Positions 56,874 to 64,000 of a stretch of 64,000 bases of DNA are shown here, piece by piece. The DNA is from Corynebacterium poyangense (GTDB lineage Bacteria > Actinomycetota > Actinomycetes > Mycobacteriales > Mycobacteriaceae). The position numbers and the translations under genes are program-made. How positions within the stretch are numbered: the first letter of the stretch is position 1; each line of letters begins with the position of its first letter. The stretch covers positions 1,178,001 through 1,242,000 of the forward strand of contig NZ_CP046884.1 in the NCBI RefSeq assembly GCF_014522205.1. The letters are read 5' to 3'. A model generated the notes under the pieces. It was not told the DNA's origin. It saw only the letters and a list, made by a program, of their open reading frames with translations, and searched no databases.

Positions 56874-57066
56874 GAAATAAAGATCTCCTATTGTCATGGG
56901 GGATATCTGGAAGTTCTGACAACGTCAGTAGAGAACTATCGTAGACCTGTCGCTCAGTAGTTGTGTCATTCGCCTCGGATAAAAACAATTTTTTCTGCTA
57001 TGAACTTGTCGGATATCCTCCTCGCGCCTCCCCGAAAACGCGCGCTTAGGCAGTAGGATATTCGAG

Positions 57067-58362
57067 GTGATAAGCGGCGAGCATCTGGCAGAAATCGACC
57101 CTGAACTGTGGCCTGGGATAGTAGAGATTCCGTCCGGACCTGGTATGTCTACCTGGGCTCGTCTAGCTGAAGCACGATTCGCCCGGGCATGTTTCAAAGC
57201 TGGTCTTTCGCTAGAGGGCATTGATGCTGATTTGATTGTTGATCAGGAGGCGTTATTTCCCCGTCTAGCGCGAAACGGCTGGGTGGGATTAGCTGAATCC
57301 TGGATGGCAGGAGAGTGGCGGACTAAAGATTTGACGAGGGTTCTTCGTTGTCTCCTGGACGTTGGGTTTAAAGCTCGACGTCGCCGGCCCCATTTCCGCT
57401 TTGATGATTATGACGGAGGCGGCTTGCCGCCGGAACTGATCCGGGTCAGCACAACCGATGGAATGAGCTTCTTCGGCGGAATCTTTACCGGAGTTTCCAC
57501 AACGGAGCGCACCGCTGTTCCTAGTCATGTGCGCGGAGCCGGACGAGGAAGCGAAGCAGGCACCCACTTTGTGGATATCACGACCATTGATAACCCGGTG
57601 GAAGTAGAACGAGCGGACCTTTCAGATGCCCAGCGCCGAGCAGTTCTGCGGTTGTTGGAAGAAACTCACGTCTCTCCAGGATCTCACGTCCTGGAATACC
57701 CAGCCAGCGGGGGATTAGTTGCTGTTGAAGCAGCACGGCGTCGAGCTACGGTGGATTCCCTGAGTGCCGATGACAATGTGCTGGCAGCAATTAATGAGCC
57801 TTTGGTGTTAGCGGGTGTTTCTGACTCAGTGCATCTACAGCCCTTGGAGCATCCAGTAGCGACGTCGCAGGAGTGGCGGGGTCGCTATGACGCCATTATT
57901 TCCATGGAATACATGGAACTTCTCAGCGCGCGAGAGCGGAAACTGTTTGTGGCTTCTATCGAAAGAATGTTGGATAGCTCGGCTCGCGCGGGAGTGCAAA
58001 CTGTCTGCGCTACCCAGCAACTACCGGACGTTGCCCATGAGGCACTTGATGCGCTCCGGTTGTATATTTGGCCGGATCTTCGTTATCCCACGGTAGAGGA
58101 TGTCCACCGCCTCGTTGATCGGCACACCACCATGCGGGTCATCGCCGAAACACACAGTGCGGGGCATTATGCGCACAGCTTAGAAATGCAGAATTCTCAG
58201 TTTTTGGGAATGCAACGAGAAGCCGCAGCCGACGGTTTCGACGCGGTATTCCGACGGATGTGGCATTATCAATTTGCTCTACGCCGAGCATTATTTGACC
58301 TAGGATGGCTCGATGCTGTGCAATTCACCTTAACTGCACGGCATCGGGGAGGGCGACGCTAA
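57067..58362 (+). CDS. ufaA: Cyclopropane-fatty-acid-synthase-like protein with degenerate SAM motif
   Basis: 431 residues, GTG start. The overall plan matches Cfa/UfaA proteins: an N-terminal part with GLAESWMAGEWRTKDLTRVLRC, then a methyltransferase-like domain and MEYMELLS... ending MWHYQFALRRALFDLGWLDAVQFTL. The motif I region, normally with GxGxG, reads VLEYPASGGLVAVEAA. So SAM binding is doubtful. Relatives next to ndh in corynebacteria are annotated ufaA. A role in lipid modification is family-based and uncertain. Confidence 0.7.
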   Translation: MISGEHLAEIDPELWPGIVEIPSGPGMSTWARLAEARFARACFKAGLSLEGIDADLIVDQEALFPRLARNGWVGLAESWMAGEWRTKDLTRVLRCLLDVGFKARRRRPHFRFDDYDGGGLPPELIRVSTTDGMSFFGGIFTGVSTTERTAVPSHVRGAGRGSEAGTHFVDITTIDNPVEVERADLSDAQRRAVLRLLEETHVSPGSHVLEYPASGGLVAVEAARRRATVDSLSADDNVLAAINEPLVLAGVSDSVHLQPLEHPVATSQEWRGRYDAIISMEYMELLSARERKLFVASIERMLDSSARAGVQTVCATQQLPDVAHEALDALRLYIWPDLRYPTVEDVHRLVDRHTTMRVIAETHSAGHYAHSLEMQNSQFLGMQREAAADGFDAVFRRMWHYQFALRRALFDLGWLDAVQFTLTARHRGGRR

Positions 58363-58378
58363 GTAGGCGTCGGACGGC

Positions 58379-59737
58379 CTAGATTTTTCTCAAATCATGG
58401 TCCCGGGTCTCTCTTGTCTTCAGAATCGAGATCAAGGAGATGACCGAGACGATCAGGAGATAGAAGCCAACAGCGGAGACTCCATAATTGACCGCTAAGC
58501 TGGTCGCGATAAATGGAGCGATTGCTGCGCCCAGAATGGATGAGACGTTGTAGCTAATTCCGGATCCGGTGTAGCGGACGTTGGTGGGGAAGAGCTCAGG
58601 TAGGACAGCAGACATGGGGCCGAAGATAAGACCCATGAGGAACATGCCGATACAGAGGAAGATGAGGACGCTTACTTTGGTGGCGCGATCCTGAGATAGG
58701 AAGAAGCTGAAGGTAAAGCTGTAGACGATGATGGCTAAGGTCACCCAGGTTAACGTCACGCGGCGACCATAAACGTCAGCGAGGTGACCGGAAACTGGGA
58801 TACCGATGACGAAGCCGAGAATCGAAATGAGCTGGAGAACGAGGAAGTCGTTGTAGTGGATTCCTAGCATGCCGCGTTCCACGGGACCAATGCCATAGGA
58901 AAGAATCCAGGTGGTCACCAAGTAGAAGAGGGTGTAGCAGCCGACCATAATAAAGGTTCCGGCAATAAGCGGAATCCAGGCGTTGCGGAATACCTCCGCA
59001 AGGGGGGAGGTGACTTTTTTGCCTGAATCTACTGCCTCTTTAAAGACTGGCGTCTCATCGAGTTTGAAACGGACCCACAGACCGATACCGACGAGAACGA
59101 TGGATAGCCAGAAAGGAATCCGCCATGCCCAGTTCAAGAAGGAAGCCGTTGGGTCACTGGTGGAGTCGCCATAGATGGTTACTAAAACGAGAAAGAGTCC
59201 GTTGGCCAGGATGAAACCAAAAGGTGCACCGAGTTGTGGCCACATAGCGGCTCGGGCGCGTTTACCGGGTTCGGCGGTTTCGGTAGCTAGCAGAGCAGCA
59301 CCGGACCATTCACCACCAAGCCCCAGGCCTTGACAAAAGCGCATCAGCGCCAGGAGAGCTGGGGCGAGGATGCCGGCTTGGTCATAGGTGGGGAGACAGC
59401 CGATGATGAAGGTAGCGATTCCCATGGTGAGGAGGGAGCCAACTAAGGTTGCTTTGCGGCCGATGCGGTCACCGAAGTGTCCGAAGATGATTGATCCGAG
59501 CGGTCGGGCTAAAAAGGCGAGACCGAATGTGGCGAAGGATGCCAGAAGGCCGACCATGGGGTTGTCGTTCTTGGGGAAGAACAAAAAGGGGAACACCGCC
59601 ACTGCGGCGGTGGCGTAGGCATAAAAATCGTAGAACTCGATGGTGGTGCCGATGGTTGAACCGATGATGATGCGGCGTCGGTCTTTCTTGGATAGCCGCG
59701 GGGAATCGGTATCCGGAGTGGTGACGGGTGCGCTCAC
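58379..59737 (-). CDS. MFS transporter, metabolite:H+ symporter type
   Basis: 452 residues with about 12 membrane helices. GTTIEFYDFYAYATAAV near the start and RPLGSIIFGHFGDRIGRKATL are the signature of the MHS family (ProP, ShiA, KgtP). The substrate could be a dicarboxylate, shikimate, proline or betaine and cannot be fixed. It converges with the Cfa-like gene at 16 bases and stands alone. Confidence 0.88.
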   Translation of the reverse strand: MSAPVTTPDTDSPRLSKKDRRRIIIGSTIGTTIEFYDFYAYATAAVAVFPFLFFPKNDNPMVGLLASFATFGLAFLARPLGSIIFGHFGDRIGRKATLVGSLLTMGIATFIIGCLPTYDQAGILAPALLALMRFCQGLGLGGEWSGAALLATETAEPGKRARAAMWPQLGAPFGFILANGLFLVLVTIYGDSTSDPTASFLNWAWRIPFWLSIVLVGIGLWVRFKLDETPVFKEAVDSGKKVTSPLAEVFRNAWIPLIAGTFIMVGCYTLFYLVTTWILSYGIGPVERGMLGIHYNDFLVLQLISILGFVIGIPVSGHLADVYGRRVTLTWVTLAIIVYSFTFSFFLSQDRATKVSVLIFLCIGMFLMGLIFGPMSAVLPELFPTNVRYTGSGISYNVSSILGAAIAPFIATSLAVNYGVSAVGFYLLIVSVISLISILKTRETRDHDLRKI

Positions 59738-59836
59738 TAGGGCCCCTTTTCTAGCAAAAGATACGGAAAAAAGATGATTGGCTAACCCTAGCTATTCCAT
59801 CTGATGGAAGTCAAATCTCGTAAAATGAGATACAGT

Positions 59837-61036
59837 TTATGCGTATTGTTCCGGGGTATCCCTGAGGGCAAGCCAAATAATTCCGCTGGCACTGGCAGCA
59901 GCTATGGCAGCGATCCATAGCGGTGCGGCCATCCCGAAGTTTTCTAGCGGACCAACCAAGGTAGGGGCCAGGGCTGAGCCGATAAAGCGAACGCCAGAGT
60001 ATGCGGAGGACGCTACTGGACGAGATAGGCCGGTATCTGACATAGAAACGGTTGTCAGGAGAGTGTTGACAATTCCGACGCAGAATCCGCCGATGATCAC
60101 TACCACGATTAGGGGAGTAACGCGGGTGGAGAATAGTGCCATAAGGATGTGAACTACGGCAACAGATAGAATGGCGGTGAGGAGTACTGATTGAGTACCG
60201 AAACTGGCAGCAAATTTCGGAGCCACCCAGACGCTGGAAATAGCTAAGCCGGTACCCCAACCGAAAAAGACAAAGCCCAAATGGATGGGGGTGAAGTGAA
60301 TTCCGGCGATGCTGGCTGCGTGCTCTACGGGGAAAGGTGAGTAGACCAGCATCATGATGAAAGAGAAATTAAAGAATAGTGCTCCGAGGGCAAGCCAGCG
60401 CATACCTGGGTGGAAGGCGCCACGAAGGCCGTCGAAGAATTGGAGCGGAGGTGTTGATGTGGTGGATTGAGTTTGAAAGAATATGACGATGGCTATGAGA
60501 GCACAGCCCATGAGGATGGCGGTGCCGGCGAAGGGGCCACGCCAAGAAACCTCGCCCAGTAGGCCGCCGAGTAGCGGGCCGAACGCAAAACCCAGACCCA
60601 CTGCGGCTTCATAGAACATCACGGCCATTGTGGCGTGAGATGTTGCTGAGACGATGGCGGATAGCGCGGTGGAGACAAATAAAGCGTTGCCCAGGCCCCA
60701 GCCAGCACGGAATCCAATGATGTGGTTTACGCTTCCGGCGATAGTGCACAAGGTGGCGAAGGTAACAATGACAGCGACGCCGAGGATTAATGTTCGACGA
60801 ATGCCTATGCGGGTTGACACCCAGGCGGAGAAAAACATCACGATCGCGGTGATGAAAAGATAAGAAGTAAAGAGTAGTTCTGTTTGGCCGGCACTGGCAT
60901 TTAGCTGTCGAGCAATCGTCGGCAAGATCGGGTCGACGAGCCCTAAGCCCATGTAGGAAACAGTGCAGGCAAAAGTTAAAACCCAGACCTCGGGGGGCTG
61001 GGCTAATAGTGAGTTGGTCCGTTTCGGATTGCTCAC
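59837..61036 (-). CDS. MFS transporter, multidrug-efflux type
   Basis: 399 residues, 12 predicted helices, with SYMGLGLVDPILPTIARQL at the start and the MFS loop WVSTRIGIRRTL, as in DHA1 drug exporters. The start overlaps the marR stop by four bases, so the regulator and the pump are translated together. Substrate unknown. Confidence 0.85.
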   Translation of the reverse strand: MSNPKRTNSLLAQPPEVWVLTFACTVSYMGLGLVDPILPTIARQLNASAGQTELLFTSYLFITAIVMFFSAWVSTRIGIRRTLILGVAVIVTFATLCTIAGSVNHIIGFRAGWGLGNALFVSTALSAIVSATSHATMAVMFYEAAVGLGFAFGPLLGGLLGEVSWRGPFAGTAILMGCALIAIVIFFQTQSTTSTPPLQFFDGLRGAFHPGMRWLALGALFFNFSFIMMLVYSPFPVEHAASIAGIHFTPIHLGFVFFGWGTGLAISSVWVAPKFAASFGTQSVLLTAILSVAVVHILMALFSTRVTPLIVVVIIGGFCVGIVNTLLTTVSMSDTGLSRPVASSAYSGVRFIGSALAPTLVGPLENFGMAAPLWIAAIAAASASGIIWLALRDTPEQYA

Positions 61037-61551
61037 TCGGGTATCTCCTCAACAGTATGGTCGGGCGCATGGATATTAATAAGCTTTTCCAAAACCGGAC
61101 GAGCGGCATCGAGTATTTTTAGCTCATCGTCGGATAAGACCTCAGTGAGTGGCTCTAAGCTATGAGCTACACTATGACGTAGTTCACGAAGCTCGATACG
61201 TCCGGCCGGAGCTAAATGTACCATCGTGGCACGACCATCCAGTGGAGAGCGTCGGGTTTCTACAAAACCTTGATCTGCGAGTCGTTTGATGACGCGGGAA
61301 GCGGTAGGCTGAGCGGTCATCTCAAGATCAGCTAGTTCGCCGATGCATAGCGGTCCACGGCGAGCAAGGTGGCCGAGAATCCGCCAGCTCGCTGATGTAG
61401 GTGGTAATCCTGCCAGGCTTAAGGAGTGGCGAGAGAAACGATTAGTCAGCAGCATTAACTCCGACCACCAGTCTGGACTTCCAGTTTCGAACGTCGGGTC
61501 GGTTGTTGGATCGTGTTCATGGGAATGCCCATGGGGGGATTGGTTGGTCAT
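61033..61551 (-). CDS. MarR-family regulator
   Basis: 172 residues. The winged helix is typical: LGHLARRGPLCIGELADLEM, TASRVIKRLADQGFVETRRS and DGRATMVHLAPAGR. The first ~30 residues are His/Asp-rich and unique. It probably represses itself and the downstream exporter; dyads lie in the 144-base upstream region. Confidence 0.88.
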   Translation of the reverse strand: MTNQSPHGHSHEHDPTTDPTFETGSPDWWSELMLLTNRFSRHSLSLAGLPPTSASWRILGHLARRGPLCIGELADLEMTAQPTASRVIKRLADQGFVETRRSPLDGRATMVHLAPAGRIELRELRHSVAHSLEPLTEVLSDDELKILDAARPVLEKLINIHAPDHTVEEIPE

Positions 61552-61562
61552 AAGAGCCAGAA

Positions 61563-61647
61563 TACATTTGTAATCTATACACTCGGCCTATGTGGATGCA
61601 TTTCCCAGCGTGAAAGTGTAAATATAAAATGACATAATGTACATTAT
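61563..61647 (-). promoter_or_regulatory. MarR operator candidates
   Basis: Two dyads lie upstream of marR: TACATTTGTA (61563-61572; TACA-NN-TGTA) and the perfect 14-bp palindrome ATAATGTACATTAT (61634-61647). MarR proteins usually bind such sites at their own promoter. Binding is inferred. Confidence 0.5.
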
Positions 61648-61695
61648 CGGACAATTCTTCGCACTCTCCGGCAGATGAGGCGACGCCCGGGTGTC

Positions 61696-61893
61696 CTAAT
61701 CAGTGTTTGTGCGGGATTCTTTAAAGTGCGGATACGCAGACTTAAGTTGCCACACGCTCAGTGCAATCAATATCAGGCACAACGCCACGAGCAACCCCGC
61801 TCCGTGAGACATGAGGATGTAGATAAGGAACGCGATGAGGATGATGAGGCGGACGCAGAGATACCAAAAATAATTACGTGGGTTTAGGGACAT
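61696..61893 (-). CDS. Small two-helix membrane protein, unknown function
   Basis: 65 residues with two hydrophobic segments (WYLCVRLIILIAFLIYILM and GLLVALCLILIALSVW) and a charged end. The family is not recognised. It lies 14 bases after the YceI gene on the same strand and is probably in its operon. Confidence 0.65.
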   Translation of the reverse strand: MSLNPRNYFWYLCVRLIILIAFLIYILMSHGAGLLVALCLILIALSVWQLKSAYPHFKESRTNTD

Positions 61894-61907
61894 GTCTTGG
61901 CCGCCTG

Positions 61908-62624
61908 TTAATCTGAGGTCTTCTTAAAGGCAAGCCGGATATTGAGTTCACCGTCTTTTGCTACCTTGGCAGCAATAAAATCCGGGGTTATTACGCCAAA
62001 ATCCTCACGGTTAATAGGAATGTTGGCTGAGGCGATGAGACTATCGCCATCACGAAGAACGAGGAAGTCTTCGCTAATCTCTTTTGTTTTCCCCAGAATA
62101 GTAATATCGCCAGTGAGTTTCACGGTTCCGGGGTTACCGTTACCAGGAATTCCGCTAAGGTCCACAGGGCTGGTTAACCGAAAGGAAGATTCCGGGAATT
62201 TATCAGTAAACAGCAACTTATTGCGAACACTAATATCCCGTTTGGCTTCATCCGTGGTGATATTGCCCATTTGGACAGTGATGTCACCACTCCGGAGCTG
62301 CTCGCCATCAATATCAATAGCGCCGCTGACCTCGTGCGTCGTGCCCGACGTCGTCTTATGTCCACTCGGTAAGATTTCTTCGAACGTAAATCCCACTGCT
62401 GAGCTATTAGGTGCCTTGCCTTTGGCGACTTCCCAATGCCCGGCTAAGTCAGTACTAGCTGGTTTGGCATGATCGGCATTAAGCGCTTCGGTTTTAGTAC
62501 CGGCGCCCATCATATGTGAGACAACCATGGGAGCTATCCCAGCCAGCACAAGGAGCACAATCAGAACAGAAAGAATTACTACTACCTTGTTGTTACGCTG
62601 TGGTTTGCGTCGCGGCGTTCCCAT
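61908..62624 (-). CDS. Membrane-anchored YceI-family protein
   Basis: 238 residues. A basic start and one membrane helix (VVVILSVLIVLLVLAGIAPMV) are followed by a YceI lipocalin-like barrel (GHWEVAKGKAPNSSAVGFTF, HEVSGAIDIDGEQL, RNKLLFTDKFPESSF). YceI proteins bind isoprenoid lipids, perhaps quinones, outside the membrane. It overlaps no gene; the zinc-finger gene ends two bases upstream. Confidence 0.87.
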   Translation of the reverse strand: MGTPRRKPQRNNKVVVILSVLIVLLVLAGIAPMVVSHMMGAGTKTEALNADHAKPASTDLAGHWEVAKGKAPNSSAVGFTFEEILPSGHKTTSGTTHEVSGAIDIDGEQLRSGDITVQMGNITTDEAKRDISVRNKLLFTDKFPESSFRLTSPVDLSGIPGNGNPGTVKLTGDITILGKTKEISEDFLVLRDGDSLIASANIPINREDFGVITPDFIAAKVAKDGELNIRLAFKKTSD

Positions 62625-62626
62625 AC

Positions 62627-62968
62627 CTACCTGAACTTCTCAACTTTCCTCGCCAGGACTACTAATTCCTGACATAATGTCTTCATCTCTGAGTAATCAG
62701 CGCCATCATGAACAGCTGACACCATATCCTCTGCGGCGCACCGCAAAGCATACAAATCATCACGATACTCTTCCACCTGCTCCGGAGGGATGATAATGCT
62801 TCCCGTGGGTAAACTCTCCAGCACTCGCTGCTGACGGTGTTGATATGCCTGCTGGCGGCACGATGCACTGCAGTACTTCTTTGGTCGACCACGGCGAATG
62901 ATTTTTATTGGGGTGCCACACCATTCACAGGTTGGTGCTGGTGAGGGCCTAGCTTTCACCCGTACCAT
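62627..62968 (-). CDS. Small zinc-finger-like protein, unknown function
   Basis: 113 residues. Four Cys are arranged as CEWCGTPI and YCSASCRQQAYQHR, a likely zinc site like that of rRNA-processing or transcription-related proteins. The rest is helical. First gene of the unit with YceI and the small membrane protein, and divergent from rbpA. The function is unknown. Confidence 0.75.
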   Translation of the reverse strand: MVRVKARPSPAPTCEWCGTPIKIIRRGRPKKYCSASCRQQAYQHRQQRVLESLPTGSIIIPPEQVEEYRDDLYALRCAAEDMVSAVHDGADYSEMKTLCQELVVLARKVEKFR

Positions 62969-62985
62969 CCTAACCTATATCTCCG

Positions 62986-63011
62986 GGAACAAAGTATTAT
63001 CGCCTTTCGTT
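62986..63011 (+). promoter_or_regulatory. SigH/SigR-type promoter of rbpA
   Basis: GGAAC (62986-62990), 18 bases, then GTT (63009-63011) matches the actinobacterial SigR/SigH consensus GGAAT-N18-GTT closely. It lies 74 bases before rbpA, whose Streptomyces homologue belongs to the SigR regulon. TATACT (63011-63016) may give an overlapping sigma-A promoter. Confidence 0.6.
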
Positions 63012-63084
63012 ATACTGTAGTGTCTACTGTGCCTCCTATAGGGCTATAGGGTGCATCCACTACCTGGAAAGGACTGATGTCTAA

Positions 63085-63474
63085 ATGGCAGACCGCGTGC
63101 TTCGTGGCAGCCGGATGGGTGCTGTGAGCTATGAGACTGATCGGGACCACGATCTAGCTCCCCGTCAAATGGTGAAATATCGCACCGAAGACGGTGAGGT
63201 GTATGAAGTTCCTTTTGCTGAGGATGCAGAAATCCCAGGCACCTGGATGTGCAAAAACGGCAAAGAAGGCATCCTTATTGAAGGTGAAGGCACTGAAGCC
63301 AAGCCAGCTAAGCCACCGCGCACCCATTGGGATATGTTGTGCGAGCGCCGCAGCATTGAAGAGCTCGATGCTCTGTTAGAAGAAAGAATTGAGCAATTGC
63401 GTAAACGTCGACGCAATGCAGCGAAACTGCTAAAGCAGCAAAAAGAGCAAGAGGCTCAAGAGGCAAAGCAGTAG
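63085..63474 (+). CDS. rbpA: RNA polymerase-binding protein RbpA
   Basis: 129 residues. VLRGSRMGAVSYETDRDHDLAPRQMVKY, then EVPFAEDAEIPGTWMCKNGKEG and KPPRTHWDMLCERRSIEEL are diagnostic. It binds RNA polymerase with the primary sigma factor and stabilises open complexes in actinobacteria. The C-terminal tail (KQQKEQEAQEAKQ) is longer and charged. A strong terminator follows. Confidence 0.96.
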   Translation: MADRVLRGSRMGAVSYETDRDHDLAPRQMVKYRTEDGEVYEVPFAEDAEIPGTWMCKNGKEGILIEGEGTEAKPAKPPRTHWDMLCERRSIEELDALLEERIEQLRKRRRNAAKLLKQQKEQEAQEAKQ

Positions 63475-63507
63475 GAGGAGCGCCCCCCCACTACCCTATT
63501 TTTCCAG

Positions 63508-63554
63508 CCCCGTTCCGCTTGGTGTGAGAAAAATCAACGGAAACGGGGTTTTTC
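63508..63554 (+). terminator. Terminator of rbpA
   Basis: CCCCGTTCCG (63508-63517) pairs with CGGAAACGGGG (63538-63548) with one bulged base, followed by TTTTT. It lies 34 bases after the stop and faces the convergent glycosyltransferase gene. Confidence 0.85.
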
Positions 63555-63564
63555 TTAGGCTGGA

Positions 63565-64000
63565 TTAATCGGCGTCACGCATCCGGCGTCGAGCTTTTAA
63601 CTCACGACGTTTACGAGCGCGTTCTCTGGCAAGGGTGGTAAAAATGCCGCGAAGTTCCTGGAGCTGACTGAGGCGGTGCTGGATACCCCACTTAGTCACT
63701 TCCAGTAGCGAGTCTTTCACAAAAGAGCCATCTAGCTTGGACTCGCCTATTTCTCGTTCAGTGAACGTGATAGGTACCTCACACACATCGGCGCCAGCTT
63801 CGACCGCCCGCCACGCAAGCTCAACTTGGAAAATATATCCGGCGTGGGATAACGCATCTAAGTCAAGTTTCTCTAACAGCTCACGACGATAAGCCCGGTA
63901 GCCAGCGGTCATATCGCTAAGTCCAGCACCAAGTGCAGCAGAGATATAAATATTTCCGCCGCGGGAAAGAATCCACCGCTTCTTGGGCCAATTGACCACC
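63565..64000 (-). CDS. ppm1: Polyprenol-phosphate mannosyltransferase, C-terminal part (cut by window edge)
   Basis: About 145 residues, open to the window edge. DMTAGYRAYRRELLEKLDL, GYIFQVELAWRAVEAGADV and EVPITFTEREIGESK are typical of family GT2 dolichol/polyprenol-phosphate mannose synthases. These load mannose on decaprenyl phosphate for lipoglycan and glycoprotein synthesis. The next to rbpA location matches C. glutamicum. The N-terminal catalytic part lies outside. Confidence 0.9.
   Translation of the reverse strand, partial: VVNWPKKRWILSRGGNIYISAALGAGLSDMTAGYRAYRRELLEKLDLDALSHAGYIFQVELAWRAVEAGADVCEVPITFTEREIGESKLDGSFVKDSLLEVTKWGIQHRLSQLQELRGIFTTLARERARKRRELKARRRMRDAD

Overview
The window is a stretch of core chromosome from a Corynebacterium with a moderate G+C content (roughly 50%, estimated by eye). 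The genus call rests on the 16S/23S/5S operon, on an OdhI with the adjacent Thr14-Thr15 phosphosite, on FtsR, SteA/SteB, SecA2 and RbpA homologues, and on a gene order close to what I recall for C. glutamicum and, for secA2-odhI-ftsR, for mycobacteria. I see no insertion sequence, prophage, CRISPR array, plasmid gene or integration site. Species is not resolved.

Layout. 1-4794: end of the arginine operon (argD end, argF, argR, argG, argH) plus a Trm112-like protein. 4776-7430: an M20 carbamoylase/allantoate-type amidase facing tyrS. 7431-13075: a complete rrn operon (promoter, 16S, tRNA-free spacer, 23S, 5S, strong terminator). 13361-24698: an RG-rich protein, HAD phosphatase, small acidic protein, tlyA, nadK, recN, steA, steB, pyrG, a Nudix hydrolase and xerD. 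24813-30903: parA-like, scpA, a GNAT gene on the other strand, scpB, rluB and a fused cytidylate kinase/Der GTPase. 30916-34860: accessory genes (methyltransferase, a frameshifted secreted esterase, MOSC protein, tRNA-Pro, a two-domain hydrolase/OsmC protein). 34971-39829: secA2, odhI, ftsR, a DUF151 nuclease and a second MerR regulator. 39848-48766: VWA lipid-anchored-type membrane protein, two CNNM/CBS membrane proteins, a DEAD-box helicase, gnd, a thioesterase, corA and a methyltransferase.

48704-55430 holds two metabolic operons on the minus strand. One encodes pyruvate formate-lyase in two pieces: a 700-residue catalytic subunit with both active-site cysteines but no glycyl-radical domain, and a separate 83-residue glycyl-radical protein, followed by the activase pflA. 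The other is thiM plus a ThiE-ThiD-TenA fusion behind a TPP riboswitch. 55476-64000: type II NADH dehydrogenase, a cyclopropane-synthase-like protein, two MFS transporters (one with a MarR regulator), a YceI operon, rbpA with a SigH/SigR-type promoter, and the end of a polyprenol-phosphate mannosyltransferase.

No wholly unknown multi-gene system stood out. The most interesting item is the split pyruvate formate-lyase, which must work as a two-protein enzyme if it works at all. Next come the Cmk-Der fusion, the one-base frameshift in a C-tract of an esterase whose catalytic residues are otherwise intact, an OsmC domain without its cysteines, and several palindromic regulatory sites.
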